A program made the position numbers and the translations under genes. A stretch of 64,000 nt of DNA from positions 7,493,424 to 7,557,423 of the forward strand of contig NC_089979.1 of assembly GCF_036417845.1 (NCBI RefSeq), given 5' to 3'. Under the pieces are notes generated by a model. The model did not search any database, had not been told where the DNA came from, and saw only the letters and a list, made by a program, of their open reading frames with translations. This document shows positions 14,147 to 26,706 of the stretch, in pieces. Each line of letters begins with the position of its first letter. Within the stretch, counting starts at the first letter, position 1. Source of the stretch: Apteryx mantelli. Its lineage: Eukaryota; Chordata; Aves; Apterygiformes; Apterygidae.

Positions 14147-14834
14147 TAAACTTAGCTATTTCAGAAATGTACATTTCTAGAAAAAAATTAGCTTTTGAAC
14201 TGAGACTTTTTAAAGTGACACTTCTAGCAGTTTAGATGTTACATTTATGTTCAACTTGTCACAGCTTTGCACAAATGCTTAAAATGAGAAAAAAAACAAA
14301 AAGGAAATGAAAAAGCACTACCAGGGCTTAAAAGGAACAGAGGAAAACAAAAGACGACTCACTCCCAGTGCAATCCAAGCTCCTTTTTTTGTCAGATTTA
14401 AAGAATTTTATCCATTTTCCCCATTAATCAGCTGATAAAGGGGATCCACAGTCTGACACAAAGCATAAGATAATGTCAATGTTATTTGCAAACTGCTACA
14501 TTACAGTGACAGCCTAGTGTTTATTACTGTCAAATTACTGTCATTTTATTAAAAGGACCAAAAGAGTTGGCTTTGCTAAGTACAGCTCTCGGTCCCACTA
14601 GACTCGCGAATCTGCTCTCTCTTCCCCCTTGCTGTTCTCTGCGACTGGAGCGTGGTATATCCATTAGCTCGTACCGACAGCTCTGTGAATATGCTGGCTA
14701 ATGAACAATGCATAGAATTTTAAATAGGAGGAAACCTTTTTATCTGAATACCCTTTGTTTTTGGTTGTCGTCTTTCCCTCCAACACCTTCATTTGTATTA
14801 TCGCTGCAGTTTGTTCTAATATGTTTGGGCTGTT

Positions 14835-14900
14835 AGGGCCAGATTCTGCTAGACTTACTCCATTTGAAGGAAAATTCTCTGCTATGTCAGTTCTGGCCCT
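14835..14900. mobile_element. Short MITE-like relic with terminal inverted repeats
   Basis: AGGGCCAGATTCTG at 14835-14848 pairs, with mismatches, with TCAGTTCTGGCCCT at 14887-14900 (reverse complement AGGGCCAGAACTGA). The inner 'gacttactccatttgaa' also resembles a widespread old amniote repeat beginning 'gggccagattctg' with 'ttactccattgacttcaatgg'. The family name is not known to me with certainty. Confidence 0.5.
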
Positions 14901-15996
14901 TGGGGAGAAACAGGCTATGCGATTTTAGCAAAATATCAGGATGCCACCTTCTAGATTTGCATCCTCTGGCCACACGGAATATAACATTTTCAGCGCCTAT
15001 GATCTCCTAGTCCACTGTAGAAACATTTGGTAACCAATCTGGGCTAATTCTCTCCATAGGCTTGCACGTCAGCACCCTAAAATGCTTTTGACCTTCTTAG
15101 CCTAACAAGAGCTGGAAGTCGGACATCGCAAAATTCAGCCTTGAAATCAGTGGCAGTTTCCTAGAAGTAGGATTGTTAAGCACTGATACGGTGCTTTGGA
15201 AAGTACTACTGGACTTGCATTTTTTGAAGGAAAAAGGACATGAGTCTCCCTTGATCACCGGTTACGGACATGAGCAGGAATGGGATTTCTTGTGCTGCCC
15301 TCAATTTATTCATAACATAGTGGTTCGGCTGACGGTTATTCATTTCTTGCAATAGAACTTACCATGTCAGATTATCACCTGTAAAGGTCAGAAGGACTTT
15401 TTTTTTTCCCCTCAGTTACATGCATTAAAGAAAAAAAATAAAAAAGCATCAGAAGGACATGTTCTATTGTGCTCCACTGGTCTGTGTCTACAGAACCAGG
15501 CTGCTTGGCATGACCCTTGCCTCCAGTGTTTGCTTTTACAGCTGCAATTAGTTGGCTCAAACGAGAGTTAGAATGATCATTTAAACTTTTTAGAACAGAG
15601 AAAATAAACTCTGGACACGCCCCTCTACACATAGGTGAATACATCTCAGAAATATATATTAAATAGCAACATACTTACCTGTAGTAACATACTTAATACG
15701 ATAGGTGGAAAATGTAATGCTCAGAAGTAAGCTGAGGGTTAAGAGCAGTTGACCTTGGCTGTCATTGGCAGATCTGTTAAGTATTAAATATTCCTGGCTA
15801 AAATATCCTCATCCCCCAGCCCAGATCTGTGTCCAAACCAGGAACCATTCATCTATTTGAGTTTTACTAGCTGACTTCCAGATCTGAAACTGAAGTTGGA
15901 GGAGTCAGCCACAGCAAAGCAGAACCAAAAGAAACTTTGTTAGGTACCTTCACAGGAGAAACTCGTGACTTCTCCCAGCACTTTGTAAGCTAAACT

Positions 15997-16032
15997 CTTA
16001 AGAATTCTTAAGAAGCTAAGAATTTAGCTTCT
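15997..16032. repeat. Adjacent small inverted repeats
   Basis: A 16-bp perfect palindrome CTTAAGAATTCTTAAG at 15997-16012 is overlapped by a second inverted repeat with 9-bp arms AGAAGCTAA (16011-16019) and TTAGCTTCT (16024-16032) around a 4-nt loop. Confidence 0.9.
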
Positions 16033-19000
16033 AAAGTTAAATTTTAGCACTTCACTTGCTAAATTCTGAAGCAGAGCATCTCGTATGAGGTTTTATGACT
16101 CTTAATTAATCCATTTTAAATTAATGTCTTTGGTTAACTTGAATTCCTTATTTGATGTCCTCCATGTAGAGAAGCACCTCACCCTCCAAGCAAGTGACGA
16201 TCTCTTGCCCTGTTCATGTGGAAACAACCCATCTCTCACATGAGGTATCTGCTCCACACTGTAGAGATGTTTCATGTCCCTGCTTGCAGCATTCCTGTGC
16301 AAAGTTGCCAAGATGAAGATGGCCATGGAGATTACAGAGCAGGTACACAGAAAAAGAGCAGTCCTGAGGGTCTGGGAAATTAGCATCCTCTGAAGACTGG
16401 AGGAGAACTTTATGACTTGACTTGGCTAATATTAAAAAACACAAACAGCTCATAACTGGATCTTTTTCAGTGCCAGGAAGGAGTAACCTGAAACATGCTC
16501 CTTGCATACCACACACGTCTAATTGGGAATGAGCTTTCTGCATCAAGGCCACATGTTCACTGTCCTCATTCCATGTTGTGTGAAATTGCCAAGATGTTGC
16601 TTCTGCTTTCTTGGGCAAGTAGGCACTTTTTTTTCTTTTTTTTTAACACTCATTTGCATCATAGATAGTTTGCTTATTATTCAATTACACCAAAACACTT
16701 AGGTCAGATCTTCTTGTGATATAAACTGTGGGAGTCAGCTTAAAAATTGCAGTAGGAATAAAAAGCAAACTCAAACTAAATATAAGTCATCCCAAGAACA
16801 GACAAGATGAGCGCATCTGCTAAAATCTTAAGGCTGTTTCTATCAAAAGTTAATTTCAAATACAAATGACCTCCAGCACACTGAAATTTAATTGCAAACA
16901 TTTAGTCTGATTTAGTAACCCTAAAAGTCTGTCTGTTCCAGGAGAGATCACTAAATTATTACGGGGGAGAGGGGGGAGAGAACTAGTCATCTGTAGGGAT
17001 ATAATAATTTAAGGACACATCCCTACCAATACCTAAATCATGGCTCTTAAATCTGCGGATAGGTGTGAAAAAAAATTTTAAAGTCAAATGAGGCAGAAGA
17101 GTAAGAGCTCTTTACTCCTAGGGAATTTCACATGCTCGAAGAACAGCAATTGCTTTGTCTTTTCGCTGAAATGCAGCTCTCTCTGGGGTAGGAAGAAGCA
17201 GCTGTGTAACACCACACAGCAGTGCCGCACAGGAACTTGACAGGAAAGGAAAAATCACACATGCAAGCACAGCGGCCTCGGAAAGTTTGCTAGAGAAACT
17301 GTGCGGTCTTTACCCATTTAGATCACCGGGACAGAGATGGGAATTAGTCTTCCTATGCCACAGGGTCTTTAAACACCCCTGTGCGGCAAAGGTCGAAGCT
17401 TGATGTCGTGTCTGAAGGTTGGCAAGAACCACCTCGCAGGGCCCTTTGCTCCGGTACTGCTGCTGCAAGTGCCGTTCTCGTGTCATAACTGCAGATACAT
17501 TTTCATTGAGGAGCAGCATTTGGTTACAGACGGAGTTTGCTGGTGCTAATAACTTGGGCTGCTTCCAAAAAGGAAAAAAACCCAAAAAATAGCAGGAAAG
17601 GCAACAATCCAAATATGAATCAAAAGCTGTGCAACCCACTGAGTCAACAGGGACCTGAACTGAGACAGTAAATACCTGGCTCCGGATGAACATGGGAAGC
17701 CCTAACAATATAGTTCGTGTGCTTCTTAAAGCAGAAAGTGTAGGGTGAAAAATGAATGCAGTTACCAAAAATCTGAAAGAAAAATAACTAGCCTTGCGAG
17801 AGGCTCAGGAGATGGTGGGTTTGCCCATAAAGGAATTTGCTACAAATGATTAAAATATTGGTAAAACGTAAAAGGCATCTAAAGAAAGAGTACCTAAGCA
17901 GTTCTTGTGAGACTCACAAATCACTGCTATAAACAGGAGGCAGGTCTGGTTACTACCTTCCATGGGTTTTGAGTCAGCAAAGAGTTCCCATTTTTCACAG
18001 CTACACTTTGCATGACCTACCCCTATCACTTTGTCACTAACCTATGGGCTTCCTCCGGAGAGCTAGAGATGCTTTTCATGTCCAAAATTTCATATCCAAA
18101 ATATAGCAACATGAGCTTGTGAGTCCCACTGGAGGCCTGATCTATACAAATGACAAAACCACTGCCTGCAGCAGCGCTGGAGTCAGATCTGCTCCTTTCT
18201 TCCACCGTATATGGACCCAAGGTCTAGCAGCCTTGTATACTGAGGCATTCAAACCATCCACTCTCTATACTGCACCTCTTGTGCAGTAAGTACCTTTGCC
18301 TTCCTTAGATATCTTAATCAGACATCACTATATGAGACGGGAGCAGGGAGACTGATCCAAACAAACCTCATCCAGAGGCCATTACCCCTTAAATTTTTTC
18401 AGCTTATTTTATCCCCTTGAAATTATTACGGCATACTGCTATACATTACCATAACAGTACAGTATTCGTCCTGGAGCACAGTATATAGATAAGTAAAAAG
18501 AATTCATGATTAGAAATAATTTCAGAGAGTTATAGCAGAGGAACGAGAAACAACAGATGATCCTTCAGGCAGGGCATTCATAGGGCCAGCAGGACACAGT
18601 TACACTGAAGGCCGTGGGACATCTGTTCCTAACTCATTCTGCCATCCTGGAAATGACCCTGAAAAAATTCAGCTCTTAGGACCCTCAGAATTTGTCCCCC
18701 CCTCAGGCGGACAAATTAAGCAAGAAAAGAACTGTCAACCCCCATTTCAAAGTCTCATCTCACTTAGCAGCTCTGCCTTTTTCGGATGAATATAAGAGCC
18801 CTGACTTGCAAATAGGACCCTAACAACAAAATTGTGAACCTTATTTGCTTCAAGACTGGAGACTTGTACTTTTGGGTGAGCAGCTGTCTAAACCAAAGCT
18901 GTAAAACTTTTGAGGCTTGTTCTGTCCTAATCAAACTACAATACATTACATCAAGGCACTTAAAATTCTGACTGCTGTTCATTTGAAAAATACAGATGGA

Positions 19001-20294
19001 TCAGGAGGTGTCCTATAATATGTCTGAGGCTTTTTAAATTTTAAAGCCTATTACACAGAAGTAACAGGAACAATACATTCACAGATACGTGAAATAAGGC
19101 ACTGTTGCGTTCTGCCCGCTAGATGTGAAATGCTGCAGGTGCTCAAAAGAAAGTAAATAATAAATTGCAGTGGGCTATTTTTTTCTTTTTTTTAATACTA
19201 AGAAACTCATTGAAAAATAAATGCCTGCATATAATTGAAAAAGTTGCTTGCTCTCTAGATGTATCTGTAATAGAACAAAAGATCTGCAGGGATGAGTAAC
19301 AAGTAGCACTGTTTCTCAAGCAGCTATCTGATTAACAGCATTCCCACTTACACAATACTCCACTTGAATTCGCAGAACAGGGCGTCTTCAGTGAATGACA
19401 CTAATGGGATTGGTGGTGGGGTAGCATAAGGAAGTCAGTTCTTTCCTGCTAACACATGCTGATTATCAGGAACTTATTTATAATCAGCTCACTTACAGTC
19501 GGTGTTTGCACAAGAGAAAATAGCGGAGGGAGCACGGACTCAATGCTTAGTGCATTAATTTATTACTAAATTAATTATATTAGTATGTTAACAACTGCTG
19601 TTATTTCAACAGTAGTTCATGAGGGTCAGTAAGGAAATGCCGACTAACCTCAAGCAACCAAAAAGGACTTCGAGCATAGGAGGAAAGTCCTCGTGTGTTC
19701 CTGAGGTATGCCAGGTCATACCCTGCAGGCATGTCTCTGCCTTTCTTCCACAGCTCTCTCTCACAGTTGTCTATAGAAGAACCTAGAGCAACTACAGCCC
19801 AAACGTAAGATCTCACTAGCTGGGATAATCCTAGTCCAAAATACCTGAAGTGCATAAGCCTGGCTATGAAGTGGAGGGATTTACACACCCTGACACTGTA
19901 AGTACCTTTGGCAACCCCACAGATCCTTAGAGAATCTTTCAAGAACGGGGGCTGTAATGAACAGGATTGTTGTAACGGTCCAGCGCCTGTTGGCAGCAGG
20001 AGAAAAAAAGGTGCTTAAATATCTCTCATGTGTAAGAAACCATGCCATGAGCGCCTTAAGGAGAAAAAAGTAACACCAAGAAAGTATACAGTATATTTTT
20101 AACCTTCTTTTAATGTATTTTTATAGCGGGGAACAAAGGAAGGATCTCTCTAGTTTTAGGTTCCTCTCAACTACCTTGAGTTACATAAAAGTTGAGCAAC
20201 TAGTCCAGTGTACTAGATAATGCAGCACGGAGGAACCTTCAGGGGAAGATTCATATTGCTTCAATGTTTTTTTTTATGTTGGATGCATCAAATC

Positions 20295-21325
20295 AAATCA
20301 AATTTGGCAAATGAGTGAGGTTCCTGATGACTGGAGAAAGGCAAACGTCATGTCTATTATCAAGAAGGGAAAAAAGGAGGATCTGGGGAATGACCGACTT
20401 GTTGGCCTAACCTTGGTCTCCGAGAAGGTTATGGAGCAAATCCTCCCAGAAGCTTATTTCTAAGTGTATGAAGGACAAGAACATGATTGGGAACAGCCAA
20501 TATGAATTTACTAAGGACAAATGATGCCTGACCAACCTGATTGCCTTCTGTGATGATATGACAGCTTCATAGTCTTGAGGAGGGCAGTAGACATCATTTA
20601 CTTTGGCAAGAGATTTGACACCCTTCAGCCAAACTGGAGAGAGAAAGAGCAGTTGGGAGGACTGTGAGGTGAGTGGAAAACTAAGCTGGATGAAAAAGAA
20701 TCTGCACAGCTGGGCTGAAAGGGTTGTGGTCCTTGGTTTCCATCTGACTGGCAGCCAGTTACTAATGGCATCCCTCAGGGATGAATACTGGGGCCAATAC
20801 TGGACAATAGGACAGAGTGCATTGCAAGCAAATGTGTCGATAACGTCACTTTTGGGGAGAGGGAGGCAGGGGACCAGTTAATATACTGCAGGGCAAGGCT
20901 CCATTAAGACAGACCTCAGCAGGCTGAAGAAACAGGCAAAGAGAAACCTCTTTATGTTCAGCCCGAAGAAGGGAACTGTAAGGGGGTGTCTAATTGCTGT
21001 CTTAAAATACCTAACTGGTTATCAAAGAAAAGGTGCAGTCAGACTTTTTCCAGAAGGTAAGAAATGAATGGATCAGAGGCATTAGGCACAAGTTACAACA
21101 CAGGAAATTTTGAATAGATACGAGGAAAAACAAATTCGCCATGAGGAAGAGGCTGTCCAGAGAGGTTGCGGGATCGCCATTTCTGGAGATCTTCAAATAT
21201 TGACTAAACGAGACTGTGAGCAACCTCATATAGTCGGCCTTTCTTTGAACAGGGCATCAGATCTGATGGCCTCCAGAGGTCCTTCCAACCTAAATTATTT
21301 TATGTTTCTATACTGTTTCTGTATG
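20295..21325 (+). mobile_element. CR1 LINE fragment with decayed reverse transcriptase
   Basis: Plus-strand CR1 copy. Near 20313-20460 it translates, with decay, as VPDDWRKANVMSIIKKGKKE followed by a PGKVMEQ-like block, typical of the CR1 ORF2 reverse-transcriptase region. Later landmarks are 'ttatggcatccctcaggg'-type sequence near 20760 (the V/I-P-Q-G region), 'tgtccagagaggttg' near 21152 and the 3' end 'gatggcctccagaggtcctt' near 21266 followed by ttctat-like repeats. It has internal deletions compared with the canonical order and many stops, so it is inactive. Confidence 0.9.
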
Positions 21326-22854
21326 TAAAATGCACATCCTAAAAGGCTCCCCACTACCTCTCTTTGGATCTTTTCAAGGACAAGATGGCTTAACTGTATA
21401 CAGGGGTTTGTTGTTAGTTACACCTTAATTGTACATCATTCATCTTAAGACATAAATGCCTTAGTGGCTCTCTAAAAACCTGTTCATGACCTTCAAATCA
21501 ACAATTAACTCCTCTGTGACTGAACTACAAGAATTCACTTTGTGATAATCTGTTTTCTACCCTAACACACTAACAATTCTGTGCAACTGAAAAGCATCTA
21601 TTTTTTGTAGTAGATGAAGTCATATTATTATGTTTATATAGAGAAATGCAGTTTGTGCACACATTAGGGAGTTCTGCATCAGAATTGTGGCATTCTTGTC
21701 TCTGTTTTTGTTTGGTTGCTTGTTCTTTGTTCCCTCCTCTTTTTGCTCCAGTTGAATTTCTCATGTCTTTTGAGGGGCCTTACAACAAACACCAGGAATG
21801 TCTTGAGAAAAAGGCGTGCTTTAAAAATACATATCTTTGGAAAAAAAAAATTTGAAGCAAGTTTATTTTGAAATAGTAACTTTGTTTCCAACATGTGCTT
21901 TTTTTTTTCCCCCCTAAAAATGTTTTCCTGGGAAAATTTGTGTTTGAGAAAAATCAAAATTCTGAGTTTATTAAAAAGTTTTATTGGTACGGAATTATCC
22001 TCTGGAAAATTGCACTGATTAAAAATTTCAAGCTTGTTTCGGCTCCTCTTCTGTATAGTGCAAAACAATCTACATGTATTACCTCTTCCTTAACACAACA
22101 GCATTTGAGAGTTAGCGAATTCCTCAGATGTTAAGAACCATGCAAGTGTAAAGCCTTAGATTCCTGTTAACAGAAGTGTTGCATATAAGGGATTTTTGAA
22201 CTGAATTTTCTATTTCCTAGATAAAAAGGTTTCTTACACATGATCCAAAGAAGAGCTAATCTTATTCATACAGCTCTTGATAACTGGATAAGTACATTGA
22301 AGGTGTTTATTTTTCTCCTATTCTTCTTTTCTTCTATTTTTATTTTCCTTCTAATATATTGCTTATTAGTGAGGGCTGGATACTAATATTTTAGACACTA
22401 TGCTGAAATAGGAAATCTTTCACTTCCAATTGTCAGTGTACTAAGCTTTTAGGCATAGAAATTCAACCACACTTTCTAGTCTCTAGTCTTTCCTTTAGCC
22501 GATCCCATTTAAATGTCTTCCAGCAGCAACTCACATTTACAGATAACCATAAATTTCTTCTTGCCTGAGACCACTCAGCCAATCTTCTAGCTAATCCTTA
22601 GATTTAGAGTGCTTATGAGCAAACAAAACCATGAAGCCATGTTTAAAAGGTTGTGGAAACACACTGTGTGAGAAAGTGTCCTGATAAATATATATGCCAA
22701 GAAGGCCGCGTCAGAAATCTTTGGAAGCGAAAGTCATCAAAACACAGTCTACTTTTCTTTTAATTAGTTTCAACTAACTCAGACCTCCTTACCAGAAAAG
22801 TTGCGACAGAACCTAGAGAACAAAACAGAAAATATAACTATGCAACCGTCAATC

Positions 22855-23115
22855 TGTTAAGTTCTGGTCTCCTCCATCTCATGATGATACAGCAGCAGTG
22901 GGAAAAAGTACAAAGAAGAGTTAAAAAGGTGATCAAAAGAAAAACTAGTTTCCATAAAAGGAGCAACTAACTGGACTAGGATTCTTCAGCCTGGAAGAGA
23001 AACAGCTGACAGAAGCGTGATAAAAATAAAAGTCCAAAGGTATTTAGAAAATACACGTGAAGAGCACCTGAAGGTCAGTTATTTGATGATATACACATAA
23101 AATAGCTACGTATAG
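22855..23115 (+). mobile_element. Old CR1/L3-type LINE fragment
   Basis: The stretch resembles the pre-3' segment of CR1 elements: 'ggaaaaagtacaaagaag', then 'aggattcttcagcctggaag' with 'agaaacagctgac' and 'gtgataaaaataaaag', corresponding to the widely conserved 'gactcttcagcctggagaag ... gataaaggtctataaaatcatg' region. It is far more diverged than the copies at 13 and 20 kb, so an old insertion is likely. The boundaries are approximate. Confidence 0.6.
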
Positions 23116-23197
23116 TTCTGACAAAAGTGACCCGTTCCCTAACTATTGTCTCCTCCTCCTGAGTTGCAAGCAGCAGAGCATAAAGCTTTTACTTACA

Positions 23198-23249
23198 GAT
23201 GGATGGATGGTTGGTTGGATGGATGGAAGGGAGGAAAGAAGGCAGGCAG
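23198..23249. repeat. (GATG)n-type tetranucleotide repeat grading into purine-rich sequence
   Basis: Five or so GGAT/GGTT units, followed by a GGAAGG-rich purine stretch and GGCA units. Confidence 0.85.
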
Positions 23250-24114
23250 TGAACATGGTTACGTGCTCATCTTCTCATCTACTCTATTTGGAATAGTCCC
23301 CTCTATATTGGGTACCAAACCACATCTTGCACACACAACACTATGAGGTCTGTCGTCTTCAATTTTTCCAAGTTTCTAGTTATGTCAAGACCCTATCACT
23401 TGCTGCTGTCTACAAGGTATCAAAAAAGCTGAATTTGGAACATAAATATTATGAGTGGGATCCACCACACATCACTTTAGACATCTGAAGTGAAAACACA
23501 CAAATTTAATCACCCGTAAGAGTCAAAGGGGAGGAATCAGGTGCTTTCAGAGGATGAGTCACCTGATCTCACTGTACTTCTGTTGCAGATAAAACTAGTT
23601 ATTCTTTGCTCGTTTCTCTCTGTTGACTATAAAGGGAGCCTAGGCAACCAGCCTAGAGGTTGTCATCCGGTTGGTAGATACATAAATCAAAACTGACAAA
23701 CCCACCCTGTTTCTTTCCTTCAACACAATTTACAGAGACTTTTGTTAACTTAATAGGTAGATGATGTTTTTTAAAAGGCATAATTTGCAAGTCAACTACA
23801 GCAATGTACAAGATCTCTAAATGGTTCTTGTATGAGGAACAGCAGTTGTGTTGGGCTGTTAATATCAGTAAATACTGGCTTACAGTTGTTTTCACCATTT
23901 GCAAAAGCAATTAAGAGTCATGTAGCACCTTTTCTTTTTTCCCATATAGAAATGGAGAGCTCATCCTTGTTAATAAAATGTATTTTGATTATCTTAGCCC
24001 TCACAGATTACTCTACCAGCTTGCAAATCAGAAAAAAAAAAAGCTTTCTTTTCTTTCGCTGTGATGGTTAGAAGTTTTATACATTCATTATTGATCCACA
24101 AATCTCGAGTTTGG

Positions 24115-24240
24115 ATATGGTTATTAGATCATTCAATCTAGCCTCCTACATGGAAAAAGCCGCAGAAGCCAGTTCGCCTGAACGCAGTTTGCTGTGGTTA
24201 ATGGCTCCCATTTGAACCTAATCTCTCATTTAAAACTGCA
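24115..24240 (-). mobile_element. Possible old CR1 3'-end relic
   Basis: Plus-strand 'ttagatcattcaatctagcc' followed by 'tcctacat' resembles the reverse complement of an old CR1 3' end ('atagtctagcctcctgcat' type). The match is short and the rest is not recognisable, so this is a tentative call. Confidence 0.35.
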
Positions 24241-24752
24241 AGCTTTTATACCCAACATTAGATCTTTTTAGTTTTTTTTTTTCACTACTAGATTAGTCAT
24301 TTAGTACTTGTTTTCTCCCTGTGCATGCAATTATAAACCATAATCAAGCTTTTTAAAGTATCTCTTCTTCCGTCCCTTGAATCATTCTTCTGAAGAGCAT
24401 TTACCAAATACGTATATGCATGCAGAAATATTATACAGGAGTACGCAAAGTGACCTTTCAAAGGGGTACTTGTGGCATTTACAAAAGTCACCTGTTTATA
24501 TCTTTGAAGGATGTCACCAAAATTAATGAGCTATTACTGCTATATGAGAGATGCCAATGCCAGACTAGCTAGATACAGAGAGGAAAAATGGTACAGGGAT
24601 TATAGACCGCCTTTGGGACCTAGATTTGCTCTTACAGGGTAGCCCTATGATCCTGCGCGGATCCACCTTTTTAACACCAAATATGCATAAATCAATTTTG
24701 TTGGAATGGCACTTACCAAAGAAAGGACAGTTTTGAGATTAGCAGCTATTGC

Positions 24753-24762
24753 ATGTGTGTGC

Positions 24763-24793
<31 letters not shown>

Positions 24794-24812
24794 CATACAC
24801 ATATACACACAA
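24753..24812. repeat. Compound (TG)n(TA)n microsatellite
   Basis: Alternating purine-pyrimidine tract: TG units with a GC interruption, then TA units, then a CA/TA mix. Chance ORFs on both strands run through it and should be ignored. Confidence 0.95.
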
Positions 24813-26638
24813 AAGTAAATACAACTCAAGATCATCACCAAAACACATATTAAGAAACTGCCACAATTCCTTTATCTCAAAGTTTATTCAAGGGGAATAA
24901 CAGCCTAACTAAGGATCATGTTTCCTTAACTTATACTTTAAGTCTTCTATCAATCTTAGACGGCCTCTACTTCTGAGGTAACAATAATTTATTCTTGAAC
25001 TGAATCTTGAAAAAGTTATACCCTCAGTCTTAATCAAATGCTGAATAATAGAGCCATCATTAGAAAAATTTAACTGTTTTACTAGTTAACTAGTAAGAGC
25101 CTCAACTGACTTAAAAAGAATGAAACTATTAAATAAACAGAATAAGGTTAATTTTCACGGTTGAATAATTCTGAACATCATCATTAAAGTCAGATGACTT
25201 CCAAAACACACAAAGGTAGCATTCATCAAAGCGTACATTTGGTCTTCTCATTTGCTTTCAAGCCTCTAATTAAATATCCTGAAGGGTCTAATGAATTTTT
25301 AAAACAATAAATATTTATATTGTGATATGAACATAACAAAATGATTTAGCAAGAGCCCAAAATCCGGGAATACACATTTAACAATGTAACTCCACAGCTG
25401 TTCTGCATGCACCTGAAGTAAGAGCATCCATATCTATAGATTTTTTGAGCTGTTTGCCCATAACTGCACTATCAGAAGAATGAATTTAGAAAGATTTTTT
25501 TTTTTTTGCTTCTTTTTTAGTATACCTTTAACTTCAGTATACTTGGAGCCTGCGTATTCTCTCTCAGTAAGAGAAACACAAGAAACAGCTACCTCCACAT
25601 TTAAAAAAAAAAAGTTAACAAAAGAACTAAGAAATAAGATAATTTATGGAGGTCAGTAAAAGATTTCCTTTTGACTTCACAACGGGGCCAGCATTTCATT
25701 CCGGGTAAATCCTTCCTTCTTGATTCTAAATTTCAGTAAGAGTATAAATTAAGGTAAGATCATTTATCATGTTATATCAAATGGCATAAAAAATTGGAGA
25801 AGTGTTTAGCTTTGCAAAAGCAGAAACTGAACTCCATGGACTGATTTACATTTGATTTTGCTCAGGGTAATAAAAGCAGAACCTTGTTTAGTCAGGAATC
25901 CTAGCTCAGAAGCTTTCTATCTTGAAAGAGCATGAATTATTTTGATTACTTGATATAGTAAAAGACTTCTGAGAAGTTTTGACAGACACTTTTATTAAAT
26001 CTCAATTTTAATTTCATAAACTTCAAGTACGCCTCTGACTGAAAGCTAGAGGTTTCCATTAAGCCTGTTCCCTAATTTGCTATTTTTAGTAATAGTGTAA
26101 CCATTTCATGCATTCTTAATACTTTCCAATGATGAACCTAAAAGAACTACACAGCAAATCAGCTTTATATCTGCCCTTGGCTACAGTTTCTAAGCATTTT
26201 TAAAATACAAGTTTGTCAGGGATGTTCTCTCAACCTGCAATCCTATGAAAAGCCTGCCTGGAGACAAGGGTCAGTGCGCTGCAAACTCATTCAAGTATCT
26301 AAGACCACACAAACATCTATCATCCTCACAGTATGCGCTTTAACACTAAATACCTTCGATAATTTCCATTACCAAAAGGGTTTTCTTCTCCCTACTAAAG
26401 AAATGCAGCTGTCTTGGACAAAGTTTGCGCTAGTGAAAAAAATGCTGAGCCCCTTGAACTGGTTCATCTTTTTCATAATCTTGAAATCAAGAGATATTCT
26501 GATTCTTGCTGTGCACTAGTTGAGCTGCGACAGTGCCTACAAAAAGCTAAACAGAATGCTAAAATACTAGGAAAAAAAAAGTAGTAGTGCGTGGAGAAAC
26601 GGCAACTATCAAGGTCAAATTCGATCCTATTTATCAGC

Positions 26639-26706
26639 AGGTGTGTGTGTACATGTGCATATATACACATATACATACTATATATTATATATATATATAT
26701 ATATAA
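26639..26706. repeat. Compound (GT)n / (AT)n microsatellite
   Basis: GT units, a mixed ATAC/ATAT section, then an AT run of about 22 bp. An alternating purine-pyrimidine tract with self-complementarity. Confidence 0.95.

Larger units (their letters stand above)
13642..20294. other. Gene-free flanking sequence
   Basis: No supported gene. It holds the AAT repeat, the 66-bp MITE-like relic, the inverted-repeat cluster at 15997-16032 and a stretch at 14390-14760 that resembles conserved regulatory DNA by eye. The minus-strand 152-codon ORF at 17310-17768, the longest in the window, has no recognisable domain. Confidence 0.7.

Noticed and set aside
17310-17768. Minus-strand 152-codon ORF, the longest in the window
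   Set aside because: No recognisable domain, composition like random translation, no splice or promoter context and no polyadenylation signal that fits. Length is within chance for 64 kb.
21840-22130. Overlapping ORFs on both strands in an A/T-rich block with 'gaaaatttgtgtttgagaaa' words
   Set aside because: Low-complexity AT-rich sequence; possibly an old fuzzy repeat but no family is identifiable.
24645-24900. ORFs on both strands through the TG/TA microsatellite
   Set aside because: Dinucleotide repeats give stop-free frames encoding Tyr-Ile/His-Thr runs; not genes.
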